Assembly (NCBI GenBank): GCA_900770275.1
Contig: CAAGJS010000156.1
Coordinates: 1 to 16,711, forward strand
Length of the DNA stretch: 16,711 nucleotides
Source of the DNA: Erysipelotrichaceae bacterium
GTDB taxonomy: Bacteria; Bacillota_I; Bacilli_A; Erysipelotrichales; Erysipelotrichaceae
Reading direction: 5' to 3'
Both the position numbers and the translations under genes were made by a program. The notes beneath the pieces are model-generated. The model searched no databases and had not been told where the DNA came from. It saw nothing but the letters and a program-made list of their open reading frames with translations. Shown here piece after piece: positions 1 to 6,626 of the stretch. Positions within the stretch are counted from its first letter, which is position 1. Every line of letters starts with the position of its first letter.

Positions 1-1607
1 AGGCTGCCTTCGAGCCATGGTCCAAACATCTTGCCGATGCCATGGTGATGGCTCAATGCGGCACCGGACTTCTGGATCGCATCCAATATGCTCGAATGGT
101 AGCGGCGGAACTCCTGCGCATTGTCCATGCGCGTAATGAAAATGAAGTAGAGGTTGGCTCCCTGCGGATAGCAATGCGACATATGCGTCGTCACGATCGT
201 ATTGGGCAGAGCGTGGCATACCTTGCGTACTTCGCGGTGCACCTTTTCCATGTTCGACCAGTTGACGGTGCACTCCAGCGTATCGGTCATGATGCCAAAG
301 TCCAAAAGGGTATCACGCAGATACGGATCGTTGAACCGCCCCTTCTCCCAGCTCTTCGTCACAAAGGATGTCAGACTCATCCCGCCGAACGAACGGGCGA
401 TGCGGGCAATATTCCTGGCAACATTTTCGGAATACCCCTTTTCGCCATCCGTATAGCCAAGGAAAAGACACCGTTCCATGTCCTTATACCCGCGACGGTT
501 CAGCAGGTTCCAAAGCGGCGTATCATCGACGTTATACAGCCGTAACATGAGGTTGGTTTCCTCCGGATCCGAGAGGCGGAAGACGCTGGCAAAGCCCGCT
601 TCACACTGCATCATCTCCCTGGCTGCCGCCATTGCCGTCGGCCAGTCCTTGAAAATATAGGAGAAGCGTTTGCGGTTTTCGGGCATGTACCGATGCACCT
701 TAAGCGTCACTTCCGTCAGGACGCCGAATGTACCTTCGCTGCCCATCATGATCTGATTCAGATCCGGCCCCGTCGCCTGGCGGGGATAATGACTTGTCTG
801 TACCGTTCCGATCGGCGTCGCGTATTTCTGTGACAGCACGATATCGGTAATACAGCCATAGTAGGTGCTGTTCTGTCCGGCTCCACGCGTTACGGTCCAG
901 CCGCCGACGCTGCTGTATTCAAAGGACTGCGGAAAATGGCCGCAGGTATAGGCACGGGCTGCGCCGAAGCGCTTGACGGCTTCGTTCAGGTTCTTTTCCA
1001 GATCCGGTCCCGACATGCCTGCCTGCACCGTGATCGTCTGATCGACTTCGTTGAAATCAAGCACCTTGTTGAAGCGCTTGCGCATATCGAGCGAGATGCC
1101 GCCCTTGGTCGGCTCGACGCCCATCGTGACCGACGAGCCGCCTCCATAGACATAGAGCGGAATCTTATTGGCACAGCAGTAGGCAACGATCTCTTCCACC
1201 TGCTTTGTTGTATCGGGATAGACGACCGCATCCGGCAGCGAGTCAACGATATGCTGGCGAAGACGCAGCGTATCAAAGCCCGTCTTGCCATAGGCAACCG
1301 CAAGCCGCGGATAATCTTCCGTCGTTACATAATCGTCGCCGACAATTTTGCGCAATGCTTCCAGATGTTTCTCTTCCAGATGGCATGGGGCATTGAGTAC
1401 GACCTTCTCCATCCCGATGTCGCCATCATAGTGGGAGAAATCTTCATCGGTCATATGGAACGTGGATTTGATCAGCTTATAGAGAGATTCCTTGGGATAT
1501 TTGACAAAGTCCGGATCGCCCCAGCGGAAGATGGAACGCCAGCTGTCTTTCGGCGCCGGTTCCTTGACCCATTTTGGTTCAAATCCCTGATACGGTTTAT
1601 TGGCCAT
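1..1607 (-). CDS. AGPS-like FAD-linked oxidase (alkyl-DHAP synthase family), 3' end cut by window edge
   Basis: This frame is open from an ATG at 1607 to the window edge (535 codons, no stop). It matches the alkyldihydroxyacetonephosphate synthase branch of the vanillyl-alcohol-oxidase/PCMH FAD-binding superfamily. An N-terminal helical region is followed by a PCMH FAD-binding domain (about residues 125-310) with GGGSSV at 156-161, a CGH motif at 223-225, then SSVGGW and a TGPD...MGSEGTFG block. Close to the edge is the HHHGIGK motif (HHH at 520-522), which in AGPS forms part of the active site. In human AGPS about 40 residues follow this motif, so little is missing here. The family member AGPS exchanges the acyl group of acyl-DHAP for a fatty alcohol; bacterial members are mostly uncharacterised, so the substrate is open. 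It starts 2 bp after the DUF1667 stop and is evidently co-transcribed with the GlpA/GlpB-like genes. Other options are a glycolate/lactate-type oxidase or a glycerol-phosphate oxidase. Confidence 0.85.
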   Translation of the reverse strand, partial: MANKPYQGFEPKWVKEPAPKDSWRSIFRWGDPDFVKYPKESLYKLIKSTFHMTDEDFSHYDGDIGMEKVVLNAPCHLEEKHLEALRKIVGDDYVTTEDYPRLAVAYGKTGFDTLRLRQHIVDSLPDAVVYPDTTKQVEEIVAYCCANKIPLYVYGGGSSVTMGVEPTKGGISLDMRKRFNKVLDFNEVDQTITVQAGMSGPDLEKNLNEAVKRFGAARAYTCGHFPQSFEYSSVGGWTVTRGAGQNSTYYGCITDIVLSQKYATPIGTVQTSHYPRQATGPDLNQIMMGSEGTFGVLTEVTLKVHRYMPENRKRFSYIFKDWPTAMAAAREMMQCEAGFASVFRLSDPEETNLMLRLYNVDDTPLWNLLNRRGYKDMERCLFLGYTDGEKGYSENVARNIARIARSFGGMSLTSFVTKSWEKGRFNDPYLRDTLLDFGIMTDTLECTVNWSNMEKVHREVRKVCHALPNTIVTTHMSHCYPQGANLYFIFITRMDNAQEFRRYHSSILDAIQKSGAALSHHHGIGKMFGPWLEGS

Positions 1608-1609
1608 GA

Positions 1610-1972
1610 TTAGTTTTCCTCCTTCAGGATATTGCTCGTCACGATGATGTCGACGCCAAGTCCAAGTACATTCTTGATGACAGGATCCCCGGTCCCAAGC
1701 CTCTGATCGAGGCGGACCCGGTTGATTTCATGCATCACATCGAAGATGCGGTCCTTCGGTATTTCCCCGGAAACGCGCACCGGGACAACCGGCACGGAAG
1801 GAAAGATGGTACGGACGGTGGAAGTGATGGTGCGCATCGGCGAAATCATTTCCTGTTTTCCAAACGCTTCGCCCCGCGGGCAGCGATTGCCATGGACGAT
1901 AAACTGTCCGTCCACTTCTTCCGCCTGCAGATGGCAGCCATTGGGGCAGACGATACAGGTCAGATTCTTCAT
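1610..1972 (-). CDS. DUF1667 cysteine-rich protein, third subunit-like gene of the GlpA/B-type cassette
   Basis: A 120-residue protein with Cys6, Cys9 and Cys13 in a CxxCxxxC arrangement and Cys31 in an NRCPRG motif. This is the DUF1667 signature and is likely to bind an Fe-S cluster or metal. Members of this family are usually encoded directly after a GlpA-like and a GlpB-like flavoprotein in Firmicutes, and probably act as a small electron-transfer subunit of the anaerobic dehydrogenase, in the role of GlpC. The ATG overlaps the stop codon of the upstream gene (ATGA at 1969-1972), and GAGGAGG lies a few bases upstream, so translation is coupled. The C-terminal part is conserved-looking but has no motif I can name. 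The function is inferred from gene context; the family assignment is firm. Confidence 0.85.
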   Translation of the reverse strand: MKNLTCIVCPNGCHLQAEEVDGQFIVHGNRCPRGEAFGKQEMISPMRTITSTVRTIFPSVPVVPVRVSGEIPKDRIFDVMHEINRVRLDQRLGTGDPVIKNVLGLGVDIIVTSNILKEEN

Positions 1973-3237
1973 GATTCCTCCTCGAGCGATGCCTTCAATT
2001 CCACTGCATCACTCAGATTCATCTTCATTAACGGCAGAACAATCCGCTGCATCTCGGGCGGACGAAGGTCGCTGAAGCACCGGGAATATACGACGGTATC
2101 GCTTTTACGGATCATGAGCGTTGCACTATGCATTTCTTTCGATGTTCGGAAGTAAACCGTCATCGTACCGGATATATCCTGCCGGTCAATCTTCTGCGGC
2201 ACAAGATACGAAAGAGAGCGGTCTACGGTAATCGTTATCTCATCGCCAGTAAACGAATTCTTATTCTTTGCATAGGCGGCTGCGCTCTTACCCGCAAGTT
2301 CGCCGCTTTCACTGACATAATCGACCAGGTCATTGACATGCAGCGCATTGCCGCAGACAAAGACCCCAGGCACCGACGTCATGAAGTGACTGTCAGCGAC
2401 CGGTCCTTTTGTACGGGGATCCATGACGCTGCCAAGACTCTCCGCAACCTCATTTTCCGGAATCAGACCAACCGAGAGAATCAGGGCATCGCAGGGAATG
2501 ATTTCCTCCGTTCCGCTGATCGGCTTCATAGCTTCATCGACACGCGATATTTCCACGGCTTCAAGGCGTTCCTGTCCAAAGACACGGGTAACGGTCGTTG
2601 ACAGGTGAAGTGGAATATTGAAGTCCTCCAGGCACTGCACAATGTTGCGGGTAAGACCAGATGGCGTCGGTTTGGCTTCATAAACACCGATCACTTCCGC
2701 CCCTTCCAGCGTGAGGCGCCGTGCCATAATGAGACCAATATCTCCTGAGCCAAGAATGACGCAGCGCTTTGTCGGCATCAGGCCGAGAATATTAACGAAG
2801 TGCTGAGCTGTTCCTGCCGTAAAGACGCCAGCCGGCCGGGTGCCATGAATCGACACCTGCTTGGCAGTACGTTCGCGGCAGCCGGTCGCAAGTACGATGG
2901 AGCGTGCAGATACCACCTCAATTCCTTTTCGCGTCACACAATAGAGAGAAAACGTATCATCATTGCGTTCAATTTTCGTAACAAACGTCAACAGACTGCA
3001 TTCAATTCCAAGCGCATGGAATTCATCAATGAAGCGGCCCACATATTCCGGACCTGACAGTTTCTCCTTAAAACGAACCAAGCCGAATCCATCATGGATG
3101 CACTGCTTCAATATGCCGCCAAGACGAGCTTCCCGCTCAATCAGAAAAACATCGCTTTCAGCCTTTTTCGCCTCGATCGCTGCGGCCAGTCCTCCCGGCC
3201 CTCCGCCGATGACAACAACGTCATATGCCTTCTTCAT
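1969..3237 (-). CDS. GlpB-like FAD/NAD(P)-dependent oxidoreductase
   Basis: A 422-residue pyridine-nucleotide-disulfide-oxidoreductase-type flavoprotein. The N-terminal FAD Rossmann motif is GGGPGG (11-16), followed by a GGILKQCIHDGFGL block (Cys46) typical of the flavoproteins paired with GlpA and DUF1667. An ATGCRER loop lies near 117-123, a second dinucleotide motif GSGDIG at 163-168, and a late GVFVCGN motif marks the second FAD contact. The C-terminal ~90 residues form a separate domain without a recognisable motif. It probably passes electrons between the GlpA-like subunit and NAD(P) or the DUF1667 protein. Its ATG overlaps the GlpA-like stop (ATGA, 3234-3237) with AAGGAGG seven bases upstream. 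Many databases call such proteins sarcosine-oxidase-alpha- or HcnB-like, so the physiological acceptor is not settled. Confidence 0.87.
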   Translation of the reverse strand: MKKAYDVVVIGGGPGGLAAAIEAKKAESDVFLIEREARLGGILKQCIHDGFGLVRFKEKLSGPEYVGRFIDEFHALGIECSLLTFVTKIERNDDTFSLYCVTRKGIEVVSARSIVLATGCRERTAKQVSIHGTRPAGVFTAGTAQHFVNILGLMPTKRCVILGSGDIGLIMARRLTLEGAEVIGVYEAKPTPSGLTRNIVQCLEDFNIPLHLSTTVTRVFGQERLEAVEISRVDEAMKPISGTEEIIPCDALILSVGLIPENEVAESLGSVMDPRTKGPVADSHFMTSVPGVFVCGNALHVNDLVDYVSESGELAGKSAAAYAKNKNSFTGDEITITVDRSLSYLVPQKIDRQDISGTMTVYFRTSKEMHSATLMIRKSDTVVYSRCFSDLRPPEMQRIVLPLMKMNLSDAVELKASLEEES

Positions 3238-4952
3238 TGGTCAGCCTCCTTCGTTTCACGCCAGTTGATCCATGAACCTTCGCCGCTCTTCAGTACTTCT
3301 TCCATTGGTACACCTGTTTCCTGCGCAATCAGCTGAACAACCAGCGGACTGCAGAAGCCTCCCTGACAGCGTCCCATCCCGGGCCGTACACGGCGCTTGA
3401 TGGAATCAAGCGTTGCGACACCCAGCGGATTATGGATGGCATTGATGATCTCGCCCTTCGACACCTCTTCGCAGCGGCACACGATGACACCATAGTCCGG
3501 ATTCTTCTGAATCAGATCATTGCGCTGCACCAGATCCATGTCCTTGAGACGCGGAATGCCCTTGCGGATCGGATTGAAGGAGGAATTGCGTTCCACCGCT
3601 TCTCCCATCTTCTGCAGCAGATCCACGGCCATTGCCGATACATCTTCCGCAACGGCAGGTGCCGTGGTAAGACCTGGCGACTGGATGCCCGCAACGTGAA
3701 TGAGATTGTGCGTCTTGCGGCCGGGTTCAATGATGAAGTCTTCTTCAAAGTCAGCCGCCCGCACACCGGTAAAGTAGGTGATGATATCGCGGCCATCCAG
3801 GGCAGGAGCGGTCTTCTTCTGCTTGGCCATAATCGCGTCCACAGAGGAACGGTTCGTTGCGAAATTCTCCTTTTCGTAAGTTTCAACAGCGTCCGGCCCG
3901 ATCAGAAGGTTTCCGCTCGGTGTATGAATGATTCCGCCGCCTTTGGAATGGGACGCTGATTTCTTCAAGTCTTTCCAGGAGGCCACCGAGCGAACCAGGG
4001 CCCCGGCCTTGCGGTCCATGATGAGATCAGTCCCGCGCCGGGGATGGATCGAATAGAAGCGATCGCTGGCCATTTCTGCTACATCATCCGAAAAGACACC
4101 TGCCGCATTGATGACAAGCTTGGGATAGATAGTTCCGCGGTTGGTTGTGACAGAGAGAATCTTTCCATCCTTTACTACCATGTCTGTCGCAACCGTGTTC
4201 AAGGAGAACTCGGCACCGTTGGCAATGGCGTTTTCCGCATAGGCAATCGTCAGCTGGTAAGGTGAAACGACACCCGCCATCGGATTAAAGAGAGCGAAGG
4301 CAAACTTCGGATTCAGGTGCTTCTCACCATGAACCAGTTCATCCCTTGAAATAACCCGTGTATCATCGACACCGCAGATATGCTTGCGCTGCCAGGCGTA
4401 GGCTTCAATGATCGGGCGCAGCTTTGGATCAAAGAAGCCGACATACTGTCCGCACCTTTCAAATGGTACATCGAGTTCACGCGTGATGCGGTCATACATC
4501 CGATTACCCCGGACGACATACTTCTGTTTCAGACTGCCCTTATTCAGATCGACGCCGGGATGAACTTCCCCGTCGTTGCGTCCGGACGCCTGGACAGCGA
4601 CATCGGCCTCCTTATCAATGACAAGAACACTGAGATGGTAACGCATCAGTTCCCGGGCTATACTGCAGCCCGAGATTCCCCCGCCAATGATCAGAACATC
4701 CGGATGTTTCCCATCGATCGCCTGATCATGAATGGACGGCATCCGCATTGAAGGAATAGCAGCACCCCGTAACCGGATGTCATTGACCACGTGAACGCCT
4801 GTTTCCTTACTGACGCACATCGAGCAGGCTGAAACGATATCGTTCCAGCTGTCCAGCTCGCCAGACACGGTGATGGTGCGATCCTCCCGTCTGACCGTCA
4901 GACCGCTTCCATAGCGCGCATCCAGTTTCTTCTGCAGAACTTCTACACGCAT
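3234..4952 (-). CDS. GlpA-like glycerol-3-phosphate dehydrogenase flavoprotein with BFD [2Fe-2S] domain and BON-like N-terminus
   Basis: A 572-residue flavoprotein expected to oxidise glycerol 3-phosphate to DHAP. The ATG at 4952 is chosen because AAGGAG lies seven bases upstream; the open frame reaches 5039 but has no ribosome site there. Residues 1 to about 63 resemble a BON domain (TITVSGELDSW near 26-36, then GVHVVNDIRL). The FAD Rossmann motif GGGISG (90-95) opens the DAO domain, about 85 residues later than in ordinary GlpA proteins. The C-terminus is a BFD-like [2Fe-2S] domain with Cys492, Cys494, Cys529 and Cys534 (CRCEE...GRCQGGFC). It is the first gene of the operon and overlaps the next by ATGA. 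The DAO plus BFD architecture is well supported; the exact substrate (G3P or a related hydroxyacid) and the BON assignment are inferences. Confidence 0.88.
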   Translation of the reverse strand: MRVEVLQKKLDARYGSGLTVRREDRTITVSGELDSWNDIVSACSMCVSKETGVHVVNDIRLRGAAIPSMRMPSIHDQAIDGKHPDVLIIGGGISGCSIARELMRYHLSVLVIDKEADVAVQASGRNDGEVHPGVDLNKGSLKQKYVVRGNRMYDRITRELDVPFERCGQYVGFFDPKLRPIIEAYAWQRKHICGVDDTRVISRDELVHGEKHLNPKFAFALFNPMAGVVSPYQLTIAYAENAIANGAEFSLNTVATDMVVKDGKILSVTTNRGTIYPKLVINAAGVFSDDVAEMASDRFYSIHPRRGTDLIMDRKAGALVRSVASWKDLKKSASHSKGGGIIHTPSGNLLIGPDAVETYEKENFATNRSSVDAIMAKQKKTAPALDGRDIITYFTGVRAADFEEDFIIEPGRKTHNLIHVAGIQSPGLTTAPAVAEDVSAMAVDLLQKMGEAVERNSSFNPIRKGIPRLKDMDLVQRNDLIQKNPDYGVIVCRCEEVSKGEIINAIHNPLGVATLDSIKRRVRPGMGRCQGGFCSPLVVQLIAQETGVPMEEVLKSGEGSWINWRETKEADQ

Positions 4953-4992
4953 ACATGTTCTCCTTAGATCACGTACTGTTATTGCAATTAGC

Positions 4993-5001
4993 TGATAAAA
5001 T
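4993..5001 (+). promoter_or_regulatory. Possible extended -10 promoter for the TetR gene
   Basis: TGATAAAAT fits an extended -10 (TG, one base, TAAAAT), but the matching -35 position (4973-4978) is poor. It is the best rightward candidate upstream of 5103 and would give a leader of about 95 bases crossing both palindromes, which would suit autoregulation. Weak evidence. Confidence 0.3.
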
Positions 5002-5013
5002 TCCGGTAGTACA

Positions 5014-5048
5014 TGGAATCGTGATTCCGTGTCGGCCAATCGACCGAC
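5014..5048. promoter_or_regulatory. Two palindromic operator-like sites between the GlpA-like operon and the TetR gene
   Basis: A perfect 6-2-6 inverted repeat GGAATC-GT-GATTCC (5015-5028) is followed two bases later by an imperfect 18-bp palindrome, GTCGGCCAATCGACCGAC (5031-5048), in which 14 of 18 positions are symmetrical. They lie immediately downstream of the -10 box of the leftward promoter, over the predicted +1 to +35 region. This is where a TetR repressor would block the operon. If the rightward gene starts from the extended -10 at 4993-5001, both palindromes would also sit in its leader. Binding by the divergent TetR protein is inferred from position and symmetry. Confidence 0.55.
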
Positions 5049-5057
5049 TCTGATTTC

Positions 5058-5086
5058 AGTCTATTCTTGGTCACTTATTTTGTCAA
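5058..5086 (-). promoter_or_regulatory. Sigma-A-type promoter of the GlpA-like operon
   Basis: Read on the minus strand, a perfect -35 TTGACA (5086-5081) is followed by 17 bases and a -10 TAGACT (5063-5058, 4 of 6 to consensus). Transcription would start near 5050 and give a leader of about 100 bases before the GlpA-like ATG at 4952. The -35 match and ideal spacing make this the best promoter in the window. Confidence 0.7.
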
Positions 5087-5102
5087 TCGGGAGATGAAAA
5101 TC

Positions 5103-5690
5103 ATGGCTGCACCACGCATGAATGATGATGTTCAGAAGATGATTCTGGATGCCGCAGAAGATCTGCTGTCGCAGAAGTCATTGAAGGAAGTTACCCTTGC
5201 AGAGATTGCCAATCACGCCAACGTCGCCAAGGGCACGGTTTATTACTATTACAAAAACAAGGAGGACATTCTCTTTGCGATCTTTGACCGCTACCTTGCG
5301 GATCAATGGAAACAGCTGAACGGCTGGACTTCCAACACGGCAAAAGACACCAGTCTTCCGCGTCTCATCAAGTATGTGCTTGCCCGTGATATTGACAATA
5401 CCGGCATCCGCCTCCATTTCATCTTCGAAGCTGCCGATGGCAACGAGCTGCTGCGGCAGAAACTGCTCGAGCGCTATCTGAAGTTTGAAAAGGAAATCGC
5501 CGCCAAGATCAAGGAACGGGAAGAAGGTGTTGACAGCGACTATCTCAGCTGGCTCGCCCTGATGGTATCGGACGGTCTGATCATTCAGAAGGTACTTGGC
5601 AACCAGCAGCTCGATGCCAATCAATTCATCGGCGAGACGGAACAGTACATCCGCAGAATTTTCCAGGATGCGGAAAGCAGTAAGAAATAA
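5103..5690 (+). CDS. TetR/AcrR-family regulator, divergent from the GlpA-like operon
   Basis: A 195-residue TetR-type repressor. The N-terminal three-helix DNA-binding domain is clear: a helix-turn-helix at about 31-52 (TLAEIANHANVAKGTVYYYY) followed by the typical KNKEDILFAIFDRY helix. The C-terminal ligand-binding part is helical and resembles the general AcrR type. The ATG at 5103 is preferred because GGGAG ends nine bases upstream; an in-frame ATG at 5094 is too close to that site, and a TTG at 5067 lies in the promoter region. It is transcribed away from the flavoprotein operon and shares with it a 150-bp region containing two palindromes, so it probably represses that operon and itself. 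The inducer is unknown; a lipid-derived or glycerol-related ligand is conceivable from context only. Confidence 0.88.
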   Translation: MAAPRMNDDVQKMILDAAEDLLSQKSLKEVTLAEIANHANVAKGTVYYYYKNKEDILFAIFDRYLADQWKQLNGWTSNTAKDTSLPRLIKYVLARDIDNTGIRLHFIFEAADGNELLRQKLLERYLKFEKEIAAKIKEREEGVDSDYLSWLALMVSDGLIIQKVLGNQQLDANQFIGETEQYIRRIFQDAESSKK

Positions 5691-5713
5691 CCCATGCATG
5701 CCCGACACACTGT

Positions 5714-5739
5714 AAAAGGATGGCCGCTGCCATCCTTTT
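5714..5739. terminator. Bidirectional hairpin terminator between convergent genes
   Basis: A perfect 11-bp stem, AAAAGGATGGC paired with GCCATCCTTTT, closes a 4-base CGCT loop. It lies between the TetR stop (5690) and the stop of the oppositely oriented phosphodiesterase (5746). The A/T ends give each transcript a short U-run, so it can serve both directions. Confidence 0.85.
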
Positions 5740-5745
5740 CAATAC

Positions 5746-6615
5746 TCAGCTTTGTGAAATCTCATTTGGATCAAAATGGTCGAAGATCATGAGATCATAC
5801 CGTTTCTGCATCGATTCCATCTGGTTCTTTGTCTTCACCGTCCAGGCGACAGATGTATTGCGGAACAGATGCCGGCATACCTGACGGGAAAGATCCTTCT
5901 CATTCTTGACACTGTAGGCGATGAAATCCGGCTTGGTCAGCCAGTTGAACAGAAGCGCCTGCGACGCGAATAATACAGGCGCCTGCAGGCCCGATGAGCG
6001 CAGCTCATAGTGCTTCGAAAGCTGACCGCGCATAATGGAAGGACGATGGAGACGATACCAGAGAACGACACCGGGATGAAAGGACTCAACGCAATACATG
6101 CCCGCATATTCATCCAGCAGCTCCTGCGCCTTCTCACAAAGCCGTCCGGAGAAGTCACTGTTTTCTACCTTCAGCTCCACAATCAGAGGAACCCGGCCAT
6201 CCACCAGCTCAAGAACATCCGAAAGCAGAGGAACCCTCTCCTCACTCTCCTTCAGGTGCATCTCCTTCAGCTGATCATAGGTATAGTCCGCCACATTTCC
6301 ATCAGGAACGCTGCCATCGGATTCATGCAGAACACGGCCCACCGTCAGATCATGGAAGACGACAACTTCCTCATCCTTCGTCAGCTGAATATCCAGCTCA
6401 ATTCCATACCCCTGATCGATGGCCCTCTGAAAGGCAGGCAGACTGTTTTCCGGACAGAAGCCTGCATTGTCATACAGCCCCCGATGCGCATACAGATACT
6501 TCTTCATCTCCTCCGTATCCGGATGGCGACGCAAAGCGGGACAGACCGCAAAGAGATAAACCCCGCCTACCGCGGCACACAGTGCGGCGGCCTTAGTCTT
6601 CTTCCCAATTCCCAT
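5746..6615 (-). CDS. Membrane-anchored glycerophosphodiester phosphodiesterase
   Basis: A 289-residue protein that hydrolyses glycerophosphodiesters to glycerol 3-phosphate and an alcohol. A basic start followed by a hydrophobic segment (about 9-27) suggests an N-terminal membrane anchor. The TIM-barrel GDPD domain follows with every key motif: AHRG (His44, Arg45), ENS (56-58), ELD (Glu73, Asp75), FHD (His88, Asp89) and ELK (Glu147). His44 and His88 are the expected catalytic pair and Glu73/Asp75/Glu147 the metal ligands. The ATG at 6615 follows AAAGGAGG by four bases; an ATG at 6630 that overlaps the SNF2 gene stop is possible but has no spaced ribosome site. It is the last gene of a four-gene operon. 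Its product would feed the GlpA-like dehydrogenase encoded just across the terminator. Confidence 0.9.
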   Translation of the reverse strand: MGIGKKTKAAALCAAVGGVYLFAVCPALRRHPDTEEMKKYLYAHRGLYDNAGFCPENSLPAFQRAIDQGYGIELDIQLTKDEEVVVFHDLTVGRVLHESDGSVPDGNVADYTYDQLKEMHLKESEERVPLLSDVLELVDGRVPLIVELKVENSDFSGRLCEKAQELLDEYAGMYCVESFHPGVVLWYRLHRPSIMRGQLSKHYELRSSGLQAPVLFASQALLFNWLTKPDFIAYSVKNEKDLSRQVCRHLFRNTSVAWTVKTKNQMESMQKRYDLMIFDHFDPNEISQS

Positions 6616-6626
6616 ACAGCCTCCTT

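Noticed and set aside
936..1613. 225-residue plus-strand open frame
   Set aside because: It lies wholly antisense to the AGPS-like gene, has no domain-like sequence and no ribosome site; the minus-strand frame has clear family motifs.
5067..5102. TTG start at 5067 or ATG at 5094 for the TetR gene
   Set aside because: The TTG lies within the leftward promoter region with no ribosome site, and the 5094 ATG directly abuts the GGGAG; 5103 has proper spacing.
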